DNA from: Tetrahymena elliotti 4EA
Lineage: Eukaryota > Ciliophora > Oligohymenophorea > Hymenostomatida > Tetrahymenidae
Assembly (NCBI GenBank): GCA_000231825.2
Contig: JH720324.1
Coordinates: 147,779-211,778 of the forward strand
Direction of reading: 5' to 3'
Length of the DNA: 64,000 nt
The position numbers and the translations under genes are program-made. The notes beneath the pieces are model-generated. The model was not told the DNA's origin and made no database searches. It saw only the letters and a program-made list of their open reading frames with translations. Shown here piece by piece: positions 1-11,382 of the stretch (position 1 is its first letter; every line of letters starts with the position of its first letter).

Positions 1-850
1 CAAACCACCCAAATTAGTTAATCAATTGCTCATAAATTAAAATATTTTTTCTCATTTAAAAATGAGTAATTAATAATGAATCACTATTTTTACCTTAGGT
101 CAAGAGTCAAATTATCGAGATTAGAGCATTTTGCTAACTCTGAACCTAATCCTTAAGTATCCATTTCACCAAAATTATTCCTACTTTTAAAAATTTATCA
201 AAATAAATATAATATAAAGAGATAGTTACAAGAATGAGAAAAACATAAAGATTTGAATTAAATATGATAGTAACAAAAAAAATGAATGAGTGAATTAACA
301 ACTGAAAACTAATATCAAATAAACCAGCAAAAATGAGTCTACCAGTTTTTCATGAATTAAAATCTTTTATACTCATTCCAAAATGAGTAATTAATAATGC
401 AACACTATTTTTACCCAAGGAAGAGAGTCAAATTTTAGAGATTAGAGCATTTTGCTAACTCTGATCTTAATCTTACTGCGCTCATTTCATCAATATTATT
501 CTCACTTTTAAAATAATAAAAATACATATTGGAAAAGAACTATTTAAAACAATTAGAAACTAAAGATTTGAAGCCAAACAAATATCAAGTAAACTAACTC
601 AAGTCAGTAATTTACTCATAAATTAAATTAATTGTCTATTAAAAAATAATAATATTTAAACACTGCTTTTGGGGGTCAAAAATCCTATTTTATTTTTTGA
701 AAGAAAAATGAATAATTTTACCTGAGGTTGATATGAAGATTTAAATAAGAAGCTAAATTTGAGCTGTGCAACTTTAAATATGTAAAAATTAAAATATAAT
801 TATATCTCAAAAGAAATTGAAGTACTTCACTGAGATCTGTAAAATAATTT
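1..850 (-). CDS. LRR (RNI-like) protein gene A, partial, 3' end off the left edge
   Basis: Minus-strand exons each encode one leucine-rich repeat of the ribonuclease-inhibitor-like type. Two clear LRR exons lie near 95-185 and 405-510. They read like N-x-x-G/D-E-M-x-x-x-x-L-x-SELAKCSNL-x-x-LTL-x-L with TAA/TAG as Gln, and each is bounded by an AG acceptor and a GTAAAA donor in phase 2. A third exon near 722-800 (core LKLHSSNLASYLNLHISL) is a divergent first repeat. The same divergent exon and its flank recur in gene B near 5910-5995, so the two genes are tandem paralogs. The start codon and any N-terminal exon are not resolved, and the 3' end lies outside the window. LRR repeats usually make protein-binding surfaces; the partner is unknown. 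Confidence 0.7.
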
Positions 851-1340
851 ATATTTTATATTGACATTTTATTTAAATTTGTTTAGAAATTAAATTTTTT
901 ATGAAAAAATGGGTAAATAATATTAAAAATTAGATTAACTTTTTCAAACAAAATTTTGCAAAAACAGAAATCCGAGAACTCTCTAAAATATTGATAAAAT
1001 AGATCCGAATACCACCCTTTTCTTGAGAACTCCTCTCCGAATCTGAATTTCAGAAATCGAACAAAATTTTTATATTCAAAATTGTTAATAATATAAGAAA
1101 TTGTGTATCAAATTTAAGAAGAACAGAATATTTTTAGGAAACATTTTAAGATAAAATTTTGGTTTGTATAAAAATTGTGCAATTAATTAAAATTTGAATG
1201 TTAAGGCTTATATCTAATTCTTAAATTTATCAATCTTTGTTTTCATTGGATAATCTTAGAAAAGTAAGATTACCTTTTACTTATTCAAAATTACCATTGC
1301 AATTTTATTAAATAGTTATAATTCAAAATAAATTAAAAAA

Positions 1341-2742
1341 ATGAATTCAGAAGAGCTTAAACTAATCATTAAACAAGTATTCAATGAGGAATTATAATAA
1401 TTACAATTTAATTAGTAATTACCTGAACATGTTTAACCTGCTTTATTCGCAAAAAAATAAGGGGAGTAATTGATAAAAAGTTAATAATTAAATATAAAAA
1501 GGAATGTAGAGGACAAATAATAAATAGCAAAGAAGGTAATTGCTTGTGGAAATAATAACTTAATAGCTCGAGAGAATGGTCTAAATGATAAAAATTATTA
1601 GAAATTATATTGATGCCTATATTGAAGAAACAAAACCCAATCAAACAAAGTCTTAAAGGAAGAAACAAAAAAGAGGAAAAGGACCAAAATACTTAAAAAT
1701 GGAGATTGAGGTAATAAAATGGATTAAATCCTAAAGATAATTAAGTTTAACTATTGGTAATAACTCAATCAGGGAGAATGCGAAATAGTTGTGTCCAGAT
1801 AACCTATTCAAAACATCATTAGGATGGCTTGAAAAGTTTAAATTGCGATGTAAAATATCACACAGAACCCCGAATGAGTGCATTCTTATTAATAATACCA
1901 ATGCGTGGATTACTGAAGATCTCTATCTCATTTATTTAAAATTGATTCTATTCAATCTAAAATATGACAAAGATAAGTATTAACTTTGTTTACTATAAAT
2001 AAGCCTTTCAAACATAGAATTCGATCACATTACAATAATTGGCTAAGCTTAAAGCTTAACGCATAATAAACGAATGATAAAGATCCAATAAACACAGATC
2101 TTTATTAATGGATAATTAAATATATTAAAGAAATTACAAAAGAAAATATACTTAAAGGCTTTAAATTGTGTGGCTAAATATGGATAATTCTGAAAATGAT
2201 TAACTTAACCCTAAATTAAAAGATTAAATTCTATTTTAAAAAGAATTGACAGAAATAGTAAATTAAACTAATATTAATGAATATTCGTAATAATAATATG
2301 AGGAAATTATTCATATAATTAAACAAAATAAAGATGAGAATCAGCAGAAATATGAACTAATTGATTAAACAGAACAATAAATCAACGAAATAATTGAAGA
2401 TGCTGAATCACTTGAATAATTTGAAGGAGAAGAAGATTGTTGTGACTAATATGATAATGACACCAATGAAGAAGAAAGTGATCAAGATACTTCAGAAGTT
2501 AATAATTTAAATACAAAAAGAAAATCAAAATTTACTCAATAAAATGAAAAATAACTCCATTTACAGAATGATTAACAATTAATGGAGGAAGAAAGAGAGA
2601 TAGATGCTAGTGATAAAATGATAAATAAAATATTAATAATGGATTAGAAAAGATGGAAGAAGAAATCACAGAAAAGACTAATAAATATATTTAAAGTTTT
2701 TAATATCATTTAATTGAATATTAATAAGCTCTTTAACAAGTG
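1341..2742 (+). pseudogene. CENP-B/pogo-type transposase relic, broken over three frames
   Basis: An ATG at 1341 opens a frame with an HTH-like segment (KKVIACGNNNLIARENGL). The reading shifts near 1610 into a second frame, which carries a CENP-B/Tc5-type DNA-binding domain ending in GWLEKFKLRCKIS (about 1681-1860). It shifts again near 2050 (WIIKYIKEITKENILKGF, typical of a transposase C-terminal region). It shifts once more near 2175 into an acidic Asp/Glu-rich tail that ends at TGA 2740-2742. No convincing GT...AG introns explain the shifts. Only about 200 bases separate the DNA-binding part from the C-terminal part, so the DDE catalytic core appears to be missing. This looks like a decayed element sitting between two LRR paralogs. 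A working multi-intron gene is the less likely alternative. Confidence 0.6.
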
Positions 2743-3780
2743 AATATGCTATTTTCAGTATTTTTAATGTTTTTATTTGAATTATATAGTAGTTCTCGAA
2801 TTCGGAATTGAGCCATTCTAATTATTGTTTTTTCTTCCTTTCTCATACTCGATAAAGAGAGATTACGGTCATATTTTAATTCTTTTAGAAATTATCACCT
2901 TTTTAGATCCTAGTTTTTAGATTTTAGATTTTTTATTTCTAAACAAAATAAGATAAATAAAATAACTAATTAATTAACTTTCTAGCCAAATCCCATTCAA
3001 AAATCTAGTAGTTTGGAAATGATTAGATGAGTGAATGGGACTTAATAAAAAAGCACTTAATTTAATTAATTAAAAGCTTAGCTAAGCTAAGCGAAGTAGA
3101 GTTAAGAAAAATTCAAAAATTAATCAAATCTAACATAATAAAAATATGTAATAGAAAATGGTATAACAGGCCCTCATGGGGCATATTAAATTTTTTGGAT
3201 TTGGCATGAGGCGTTTTATTAAAAAATTTAGATTTTTTCATCAAAAAATTTAATTTTTGATTAAACATTTTTTAAAATTTAAATGTTAGATTCAAATGTT
3301 TAATTTATTATTTTTTAGTTGCCTGTTAACAATTAGCAATGTAAGGTAACCATAAATTATAGTGCAAAATTAATGGGAGAGCCGTTCTGAATGGAATTGC
3401 TTAATCCTAAAGAATGAATGAAAATATAAAACCTTTTTTAAAAATATATAAATTATGAACCATAACCATACTGTAAATACAGAAAAAATATTTTCATAAA
3501 TTATACATTTCAACCATTCATTCCTAATATCAAAATACTCCATCTCAACTATTGCAATCTTTTTAAAATGAGGAATGGCTATAATATGCTCATTTTTATT
3601 TATTTAAATAAAGGATTAATAAGAAATCAAATTAATTAAAATGAAATTAAAGCAATTCAAAATTTTAAAAGAGAGATAAAAGAATTTATATGTCAAGACA
3701 ATATTTTTATTGATTTTTAGCTTCATAATAAAATTTAAATTTAAAAACATAAATTTAATTTATCGTTTCATTAAAAGTAA
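2743..3780. other. non-coding spacer with an inverted-repeat element
   Basis: No open frame with recognisable protein was found. The stretch holds a fold-back candidate at 3164-3328 (listed separately) and otherwise plain AT-rich sequence up to the 3' end of LRR gene B. Confidence 0.6.
3164..3328. repeat. 165-bp fold-back element with 8-bp inverted ends
   Basis: The ends TAACAGGC (3164-3171) and GCCTGTTA (3321-3328) are perfect inverted repeats. Just inside the left end, CCTCATG pairs with CATGAGG about 30 bases further on, and a small hairpin GCCC-TCATG-GGGC overlaps it. The interior is A/T runs. It could be a small non-autonomous mobile element or just a structured remnant; no target-site duplication is clear. 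Confidence 0.35.
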
Positions 3781-6020
3781 TCAATCCAATTTAATAATGA
3801 CTAGTTTTTTCCCTTTTAATAGTTTAGATCTTAATCCAGATGTGTTTATATCACCAATATCAATGTAACTTTTTAGAATAAGAAAAAATATTAAAAGAAT
3901 GAGAAAAACATAAAGATTTGAATTCAATAAGAAAGAAAAAAAATAAAAATTAATGAATGAGCTATCCAAACTAATATCAAATAAACTAACTCAAATTAGC
4001 TAGTCATTTACTCATAAATTAAAATCTTTTTTAATCATTCCAAACTGAATAATTAATAATGAAACACTATTTTTACTAAAGCTAAATAGTCAAAGTTTTG
4101 AGATTAGAGCATTTTGCTAATGATCCTAATCCTTATGCCCCCATTTCGTCTATGCCACAAAGACTTTTAAAAATTTATCAAATAAATATTGTAGAATGAA
4201 ATATATAAAAAATGAGAAAATCATAAAGATTTGAATTAAATATGAAAGCAAAAAATAAAAATTAATGAATGAGAGAGCCTAACTAATATCAAATAAACTA
4301 ACTCAAATTTGTCAGTCAATTTGCTCATAAATTAATTTTTTTTTCTCATTTCAAAATGAATAATTAATATTGAAACACTAATTTTACTAAAGGTAAAGAG
4401 TCAAAGTTTAGAGATTGGAGCAGTTTGCTAACTCAGATCCTAACTTTTTGTACTCCCATCCCACCAATATTATTTTCACTTTTAAAAAATGATCAAAATA
4501 AATAATAAAAAAAGAGGTATTTAAAAGAATGACAAAAAAGCTAAGGATTTGAATCAATAAATATGAAAGAAAGAAATAAAAATTAATTAATGAGCTACCA
4601 AACTAATATGAAGATAATCAACAAAATTAATCAGAGTTGCTCATAAATTAAAATCTTTTTGAGTAGTTCCAAAATGACTAATTAATATTTGAAACATTAT
4701 TTTTACCCAAAGTCAAGAGTCAAAGTTTAGAGATTCGAGCATTTTGCTAACTCTGATCCTAATTTTTATACACCAATTTCATCTATCTTACAGTTACTTT
4801 TAAAAATTTATCTGTATAAATTTTGAAGAAAGAAATAAGTTATCATAAAATGATAAATATTTCATTTAAAAAAATATGTTCAATTTTTTTAGTATTATAT
4901 ATTTTTTAATTGCAATTTTATGCAGTATAAGAACTTAGACTAAAGAATAAATAAAAGAATGAGAATGTCAAATTGAAACGCTATTTTTACTTAAGGAGAA
5001 GGGTCAAAGTTTAGAGAATAGAGCATTTTGCTAACTCAGACCCTAATCCTTATGCACCCATCTCACCAATATTATTATCACTTTTACAAAATTATCAAAA
5101 TAAATATTAAACAAAGATATATTTAAAAGAATGAAAAAAACATAAAGATTTGAATTAAATAAGAAAGAAACAAATAAAAATTAATGGATCAGTGAGCCAA
5201 AAAACCCAAATTAGTCAGTCAGTTGCTTATAAATTAAAGTAATTATACTCATTTCAAAATGTATAATATAATGATTGAAACACTATTTTTACAAAAGGTA
5301 AACAGTCAAAGTTTAGAGATTAGAGCATTTTGCTAATTCAGATCCTAATTTTTATGCTCCAATTACACCAATATTATTAATACTTTTATAAAATGATCAA
5401 AATAAATATCAATGAAATAATTATTTAAAAGAATGACAAAATATGTAAAATAATGAATTAAATATGAAAGAAAAATAAAATAAAAGTAATGAATGAGCTA
5501 GCCAAACTAATATGAAGTATATCAACACAAATTAGTCAGTTGCTGATAAATTAAAATGTTTTTACTCATTTTAAAAACATATAATTAATTACTATTTTAC
5601 CCAAGATCAAGAGTCAAAGTTTAGAGATTAAAGCATTTTGCTAACTCTGATCCTAATCCTTCTGCACTCATTTCATCAATATTCTTCTCTCTTTAAAAAA
5701 TTATTAAGAGAAATATTGAATAAAGAAGTATTTAAAAGAATGAGAAAAACATAAAGATTTGAATCAAATAAATATCAAGTAAACTAACCTAAGTCATTCA
5801 GTTGCTTATAAATTAAATTGGTATTTTATTAAAAAATAATAATATTGAAACATTACTTTTGGGGTCAAAAATCCTATTTTATTCTAAAAAAAAAATGAAT
5901 AATTTTACCTGAGGCTGATATGAAGATTTAAGTAAGAAGCTAAATTTGAGCTGTGTAGCTTTAAATATGTAGAAATTAAAATATAATTATATCTAAAAAG
6001 AAATTGAAGTACTTCACTGA
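3781..6020 (-). CDS. LRR (RNI-like) protein gene B, one repeat per exon
   Basis: Minus-strand gene made of about eight exons, each one leucine-rich repeat, near 5910-5995, 5580-5690, 5285-5375, 4985-5075, 4700-4790, 4390-4475, 4085-4165 and the last exon 3781-3868. Exons start after ...TTTAAAAG with one base of a split codon and end at GTAAAA, so all introns are phase 2 and repeats can be added without a frameshift. The consensus is NIGEMGAQGLGSELAKCSNL-QTLTLDL. The last exon (YIDIGDINTSGLRSKLL...) ends at TGA 3781-3783. Unit spacing is about 280-320 bp, and the introns resemble each other as strongly as the exons do, which points to recent cassette duplication. The 5' exon and start codon are not resolved. 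Function unknown; LRRs normally bind proteins. Confidence 0.75.
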
Positions 6021-6724
6021 GATCTGTAAAATGTTTTATATTTTATATTAACATTTATTTTTTTAAATTTGTTAAGAAATTAAATTGAATATGAAAAATT
6101 AATAAATACTATATTTCCTTTTAGCTTGGCATTCAGTTTTTGCTCATATCTACTGATTTTTATAATAAAATTTAGTGAAATAATATATGTTTACAAAGTT
6201 AAACTTAAAAAATGAGGATTATCATCAAAAAATTCATCAATTAAAAATAAGTTTAAATAGTTACAAAATGTATGAATTAATATATAACTTACCATAAATA
6301 TTTCAAACTATCATTTATGAAGAGGGGTTGCAGAAACTTTTTAAAATATATCAACAATATTTAATTTTTTAAAATCCAACTCAAAGTAATGTTACATATC
6401 TTTTAAATACAGGGTATTAATTTTTATTTTATTCCTTCAAAAATGAAAAAATAGTTTAATAATCAATAATTATTAAAGAAATAAAAGCAATTTAACCAAT
6501 AATAAACAAAATAAAAGAAAATATTCATCACATTTAGAGTATAAATAATTTTTTATGTATGATTAAATATGATACTTACTCAAAAACAAAATCACCATAA
6601 TTTAAGAATAAGAAAAAATGGGTTATTTGGAAATAAATTAGAAAATAAACCAAAAAGAAGACTTTAAACTAGATTAAAATAAAAGATAGTTTTTTATTTA
6701 TTTTTTTAAGGTTTAAGTTCAAAA
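6021..6724. other. spacer between channel gene 3' end and LRR gene B
   Basis: AT-rich sequence without a convincing frame. It may include the unresolved first exon and promoter of LRR gene B. Similarity to the corresponding flank of gene A stops at about 6085 (against about 890), which marks the edge of the duplication. Confidence 0.5.
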
Positions 6725-9700
6725 TCAATTCTAAGATAATATGGATTTCATTGATTATAATTCTTGATTTTTTTAACTCAACAATTAATTTTCAACAGCA
6801 TTTTCGCTGAGCATATGTTTGTATTCTTAGATGGTTCTTTTTTCTGAAGTATGGTTATCTTTACCATTACTATTATGATTCTTTTTAGAAGAGGCGTGTG
6901 TTCCATTTCTAAAAAATGAACTCTCATTAAATTTGTTAAGACTTTTTTTAGTTTTTTTAGTTTAATAAGAGCCTTATTTTTTTCTCATGTAGACTAAATG
7001 TTAGAGTATTACTCTGTCTAGGTTGTTATGGGGCATATAAACTTAAAAGGTTTTAAGGATTTCAAATGGAGTATTGTCTTATTTAGTATTTTAGATGTGA
7101 GGCATTTACACTAGCTCTTATAATTATCTTATTAAGTTTTCATTTGCTTATCTCTCAACTAGATTACTTGCCTGCTTTGATATGTGAGTAGTCGTTTGAG
7201 GTCTTTTTTTAATAAAATTATCAGTCTTTAAAGTTATTCTTTTTTTGCTTCCTCTTTAGACAGTAGCTTCTTTTTGTTTAGCTTGTACTTAGTTATTTTT
7301 ATCAGTAGTAACAGAAGGATTATTTAATTTTGTTAGAGAATGATTGTTGGTTGTTGGTTAATTATACATTAATGAATGTATATCTGAAATACTCTAATTA
7401 GATACTTGCATGGTAACATAGCCTTTAATTTAGTTATTATTCATTTAAGTATTTAGGCTGTTAACTTAAAAGCTACTGGTATTGAAATTATTAGAGTTAT
7501 TTTAACCACTATTTTGTGTGTAGTAATTTGCATGATTAATATTAACATAATTATTGCTGTTTGCTACTACATTAATTGAAGATGGAGGTAGCTCAGAATT
7601 ATTAGATAATTATCTTAACCTATTAGTAGGAGTATTGTTATTCAAATCTCCAACACTGTATTATTGAAAATAGGTTGAATTTGGATTATTAGAGTTCAAT
7701 TTAATATATTATTGAGGAGGTGAATTTTAATTCTAAACAACTGATTTATCACCATAATTATCATCATTTTCAGGTAAAGAAGAAATTGAAAACTAAACTT
7801 TCTTATTTGTGTTAAATGCAAGAGAATTTTAACCTTCTTCACTTCTAGCAGAGTGTCTTCGAAAAAAATTATTAGGTGATTTTTATTAAATTTACAGGTT
7901 TTGTGCACTGATAGGAGTGTAATCACTCACCATATTAGAATGACTATCATAGTAATCATGGAGATTACCTGAAATGCTTTTACCATTTTAATATTGTATT
8001 TTTATGTTTGCATATTAACTGATTTGATTTGAATTTGACTTTTAGACTTAATTTTTTTACATATTATCATTAATACTTGTTGTTCTTGAGCTTATATAAT
8101 TTTTAACACCTACTTGGCTATTGTTTCTTACAATAAAATTACTCTAATATTCTAGCTTAATCAAGTCATTAAACCACCCCTCTGTTTGTAACTCATCAAT
8201 ATTTTCCTCTACAAATTAGTTTGCATATTCTTCTATTTAATCTTTGTTTTACAAAGAATTTGTTGTAGCATTTCTTCTCTAAACTTCCTTCTCCCTTATT
8301 TAAAATTCATCCTTTACATATTCCTTTATGACCTATTTTCATTTATAAAATTTTCAATTTATTTCTTCAAATTGATTTCAAAAAATTAATTTTGATTGAA
8401 CAAAATTGTTTGTAAAAAAAATAAAATTTATTTTGAACTCTTTTTAATTTTTTAAAAGGATAATAAATATTTTTACAAAAATGTTAATTAGGATCATAGA
8501 TAAATCATTTTTAAAAAAGATGAAAAGAGAACCAAAAAATTATTTTGAGAAAATAAAGATTAATTTTATAGTTTTTACTTTGTATTTGTCAAGATGAAGA
8601 TGAATAAAATTGCAATTTGTAACAAGGTGACTGTTGGATTTACAGCAGTAGCAATAAATTCCAATACTTTCAAATCTGTTGTTAAATATGATAGAGTCTT
8701 TGATCATACAAAATCTTTCTAGATCAAGAGGAGAGCTTTGGATTAATTCAAAGAAAGTATTTCTTTTAATTGAGAGAAGTGTTGTAAACTCAATGCTTTT
8801 AATAGAAATTGAGCTTTTCATTCCAGTAAAAAAAGAAATTTCCCCGAATGATGATCCTTTTGATAGTATTTTAATTTCTTCGTTGCTGTTTGAATTATAA
8901 ATTTCAACGCTTCCTTTTTCTATAAAATATATTGAATTATCATTCTCAACATCTTGAATTATTATCTATTCTCCTGGCCTATACTTTTTTTATTCAATAA
9001 TTCTTATTGTTCTATATAGTATTTGTTCACTGAAATTCTATCTAATAAAATTAACAAAATAATATTCAATTTTTAAGAAAATATTTTATTCTCATGAATA
9101 ATTAAAAATAAAATAAATAAATCAAAAAATGTTTAAAAGTAGAGATTTTACTTGAAAAGAGGTGATATTTTGAGGACTATTTTATTTGCTTCAAACATAA
9201 TTTGATTTTGCAATGATTCTGGGAGTAATCTTATTACTTTTTATTACTTTTGTAGATCTTCTTAATTTGATTGAATAAAGAAATATTGCAGATATTCTCT
9301 CACTTGGAATTATAAATCAATAGAGATATTTTTCTAGTGCATGAAACCATTTATAGCATTAAAATGTTCGTTGTAAGCTTTTTGATCCGTATTCATTTCA
9401 GAGAGAATTTATCCAATTGAATTTAGACTATAACCAAACATACCACAAGCAATTAACATGGTTAAAATTGATAACAAATATTCTCTACTATTTACAGGAG
9501 TGATATCTCCATAACCTACTGTAATCATAGTAACTGTTGAGAAATAATATGCTCTTAGGTATTATTCATAAAAAGTTAAATCTTAGATTCCTTTTAATTT
9601 ATCAAGCCATGTGAAAGTACAAGTTGCTTTACTTGTAGGGTCTTAGAAAGCACATTAGATGGCTTAATTAGAATCATCGATTTTTCCAACTACAAGCCAC

Positions 9701-11382
9701 ACACAAGCAAATAAGTGTGAAACAATAAATAAATTAAAAAAAATCTACATTAATGTTATTATTCCTCTATTCATTTTTTTAAGATAAAATCTATCATTGA
9801 TTTTACTCTAAAATGTATTTGATTCTATAACTTTCAGAAGCACAATAACAAAACATACTAAACCAAATTTATAATTTTAGAATTCTGAATAATTATATCG
9901 TTACTAAAAAATAATAATCCATAGCATAATTATGTAAGCTATGTTAACAAATCCATTTCTAGAAAAATATTCTAAAAATATTAAAGTTCTTTTTCTAAGC
10001 AAATTTCCTTTTTTATATTAGGCAGTATTTAAATTAATAACAATATCAAATGAAGCAATAACAGCTAGAATTATGTCTAAAGTCTTAAAATAAAAGATGT
10101 CACTGAAGTTTATCTGATAAATAAAGTGCAAAGGCAAAAAGAAAAAAAATACAATCACTACTACCATATTAATAATATCCCATAAGAATTTCCATATAGA
10201 CTAAGGAAGAAAAAGTGGAATCACAGGCAAACTCTCTCTAAACCTTTTAATGAAGTTAGTGGATTAAATAGATTAAAATAATAAATAAACATATTGCTTT
10301 AATTTATTGTAATCATTAAACTCATTATTTTCTCTTTCCCAATTACCATACACTACTGATTTATCCCTAAGATACTCAAACTTTTATCTTTAAAGGATAG
10401 CCAATCTTTTAGATTCAACAGTAGAAGCCATTTTATAAGCATAATTTTTCATCTTCATTATTACTCCTAAAAAATTAGATTTTCTTTCTTTTTTTTGATT
10501 ATTATTTTTATCTTGTTCAACTAATTTTTCATCTTTCTTCTTAAATCCTGAAATTGTTATTTAACTTTATTTCTTTCTCTAATTGGAATAGTCTATTATT
10601 CCTCTACTCAATCTTGCATTACTTTAAGCAAGAACTCTACTTTTTTACATAGTATTATTTATATTAGAAGGAATCTGTTCATTTGAATTATATCCATTAT
10701 CCATATTACCTGTGTTTGTTGTCACTTTTATTTTCTCTAATTTCAAATTCTCTCCTCCTTCTCCTATTATCGAGCTCTAATTTGAAAGGCCACTTCTTAT
10801 TTCATTTTATTCCATTTAATGTTTTTAATCCGGGCTGTATTACCTTGTTGTAAATGCTTTCTCTTTAAAAGAGTAGTTGTGTTTAGTCTAATTTAAATTG
10901 GCATTACTACTGTCAAAATATTACATTTCTTGATTATAAGTATTATGTTTACTATTTCCTTTTTCATCATCTACTTTCTTTATAAATGAGTATGTTTTGC
11001 TATCCATTTAGAAAGAATCCTTCAGATCACTACCCGATTAAACAGGGCCTTCAGGAGCTCCAGCACTTACTATAGGACTTAATATGTGCATTTCCTGTGA
11101 CTCCTTTAATTAAGCTTCCAATCCTTTATATTAATTATGCTTTCTTTTATTTGTTAGCTAATCTATTCTTGGCTATTGAGTTCCATATTAAGGCCCTTCA
11201 CATTATACAGAAGATGCTATACTCTACTATGAAGGTATTTTCTTTCTTGACATATCTAATTTAGTATCGTTTTCATCTTCTGTTAAACTTTTTTCATTAG
11301 CCCTTTCTTAAAAAATTTAAACTAATGTATCATGAGTTTTTTGTGTATTTTCAAAATTTAGTTTCAAAATATTTTTCTTCAT
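6725..11382 (-). CDS. voltage-gated-type K+ channel with cyclic-nucleotide-binding domain
   Basis: Three exons (9152-11382, 8579-9041, 6725-8332) give 1433 residues. The introns at 9042-9151 and 8333-8578 are GT...AG and keep the frame. A hydrophilic N-terminus of about 370 residues is followed by six membrane segments, from S1 (WDIINMVVVIVFFFLPLHF) to S6 (YLLSILTMLIACGMFGYSL). The K+ selectivity filter TVGYGD has its GYGD at residues 623-626. Exon 2 holds the cyclic-nucleotide-binding fold (GSVEIY, SKGSSFGEISFF) and then a small Cys/His cluster CYCCKSNSHLVTNC. The last exon is a long Asn/Gln/Ser-rich cytoplasmic tail. The domain order fits the CNG/HCN/EAG superfamily, and the filter predicts K+ selectivity. 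The S4 region is poor in regularly spaced Arg/Lys, so voltage sensing may be weak. Ciliates have many such channels for swimming control. The start at 11382 is the first in-frame ATG I saw. Confidence 0.9.

Noticed and set aside
1408..1668. Minus-strand hydrophobic 86-residue frame
   Set aside because: Antisense to the transposase relic, whose plus-strand frames carry recognisable domains.
8679..8900. Plus-strand frame of 73 residues
   Set aside because: Antisense shadow of the channel's cyclic-nucleotide-binding exon.
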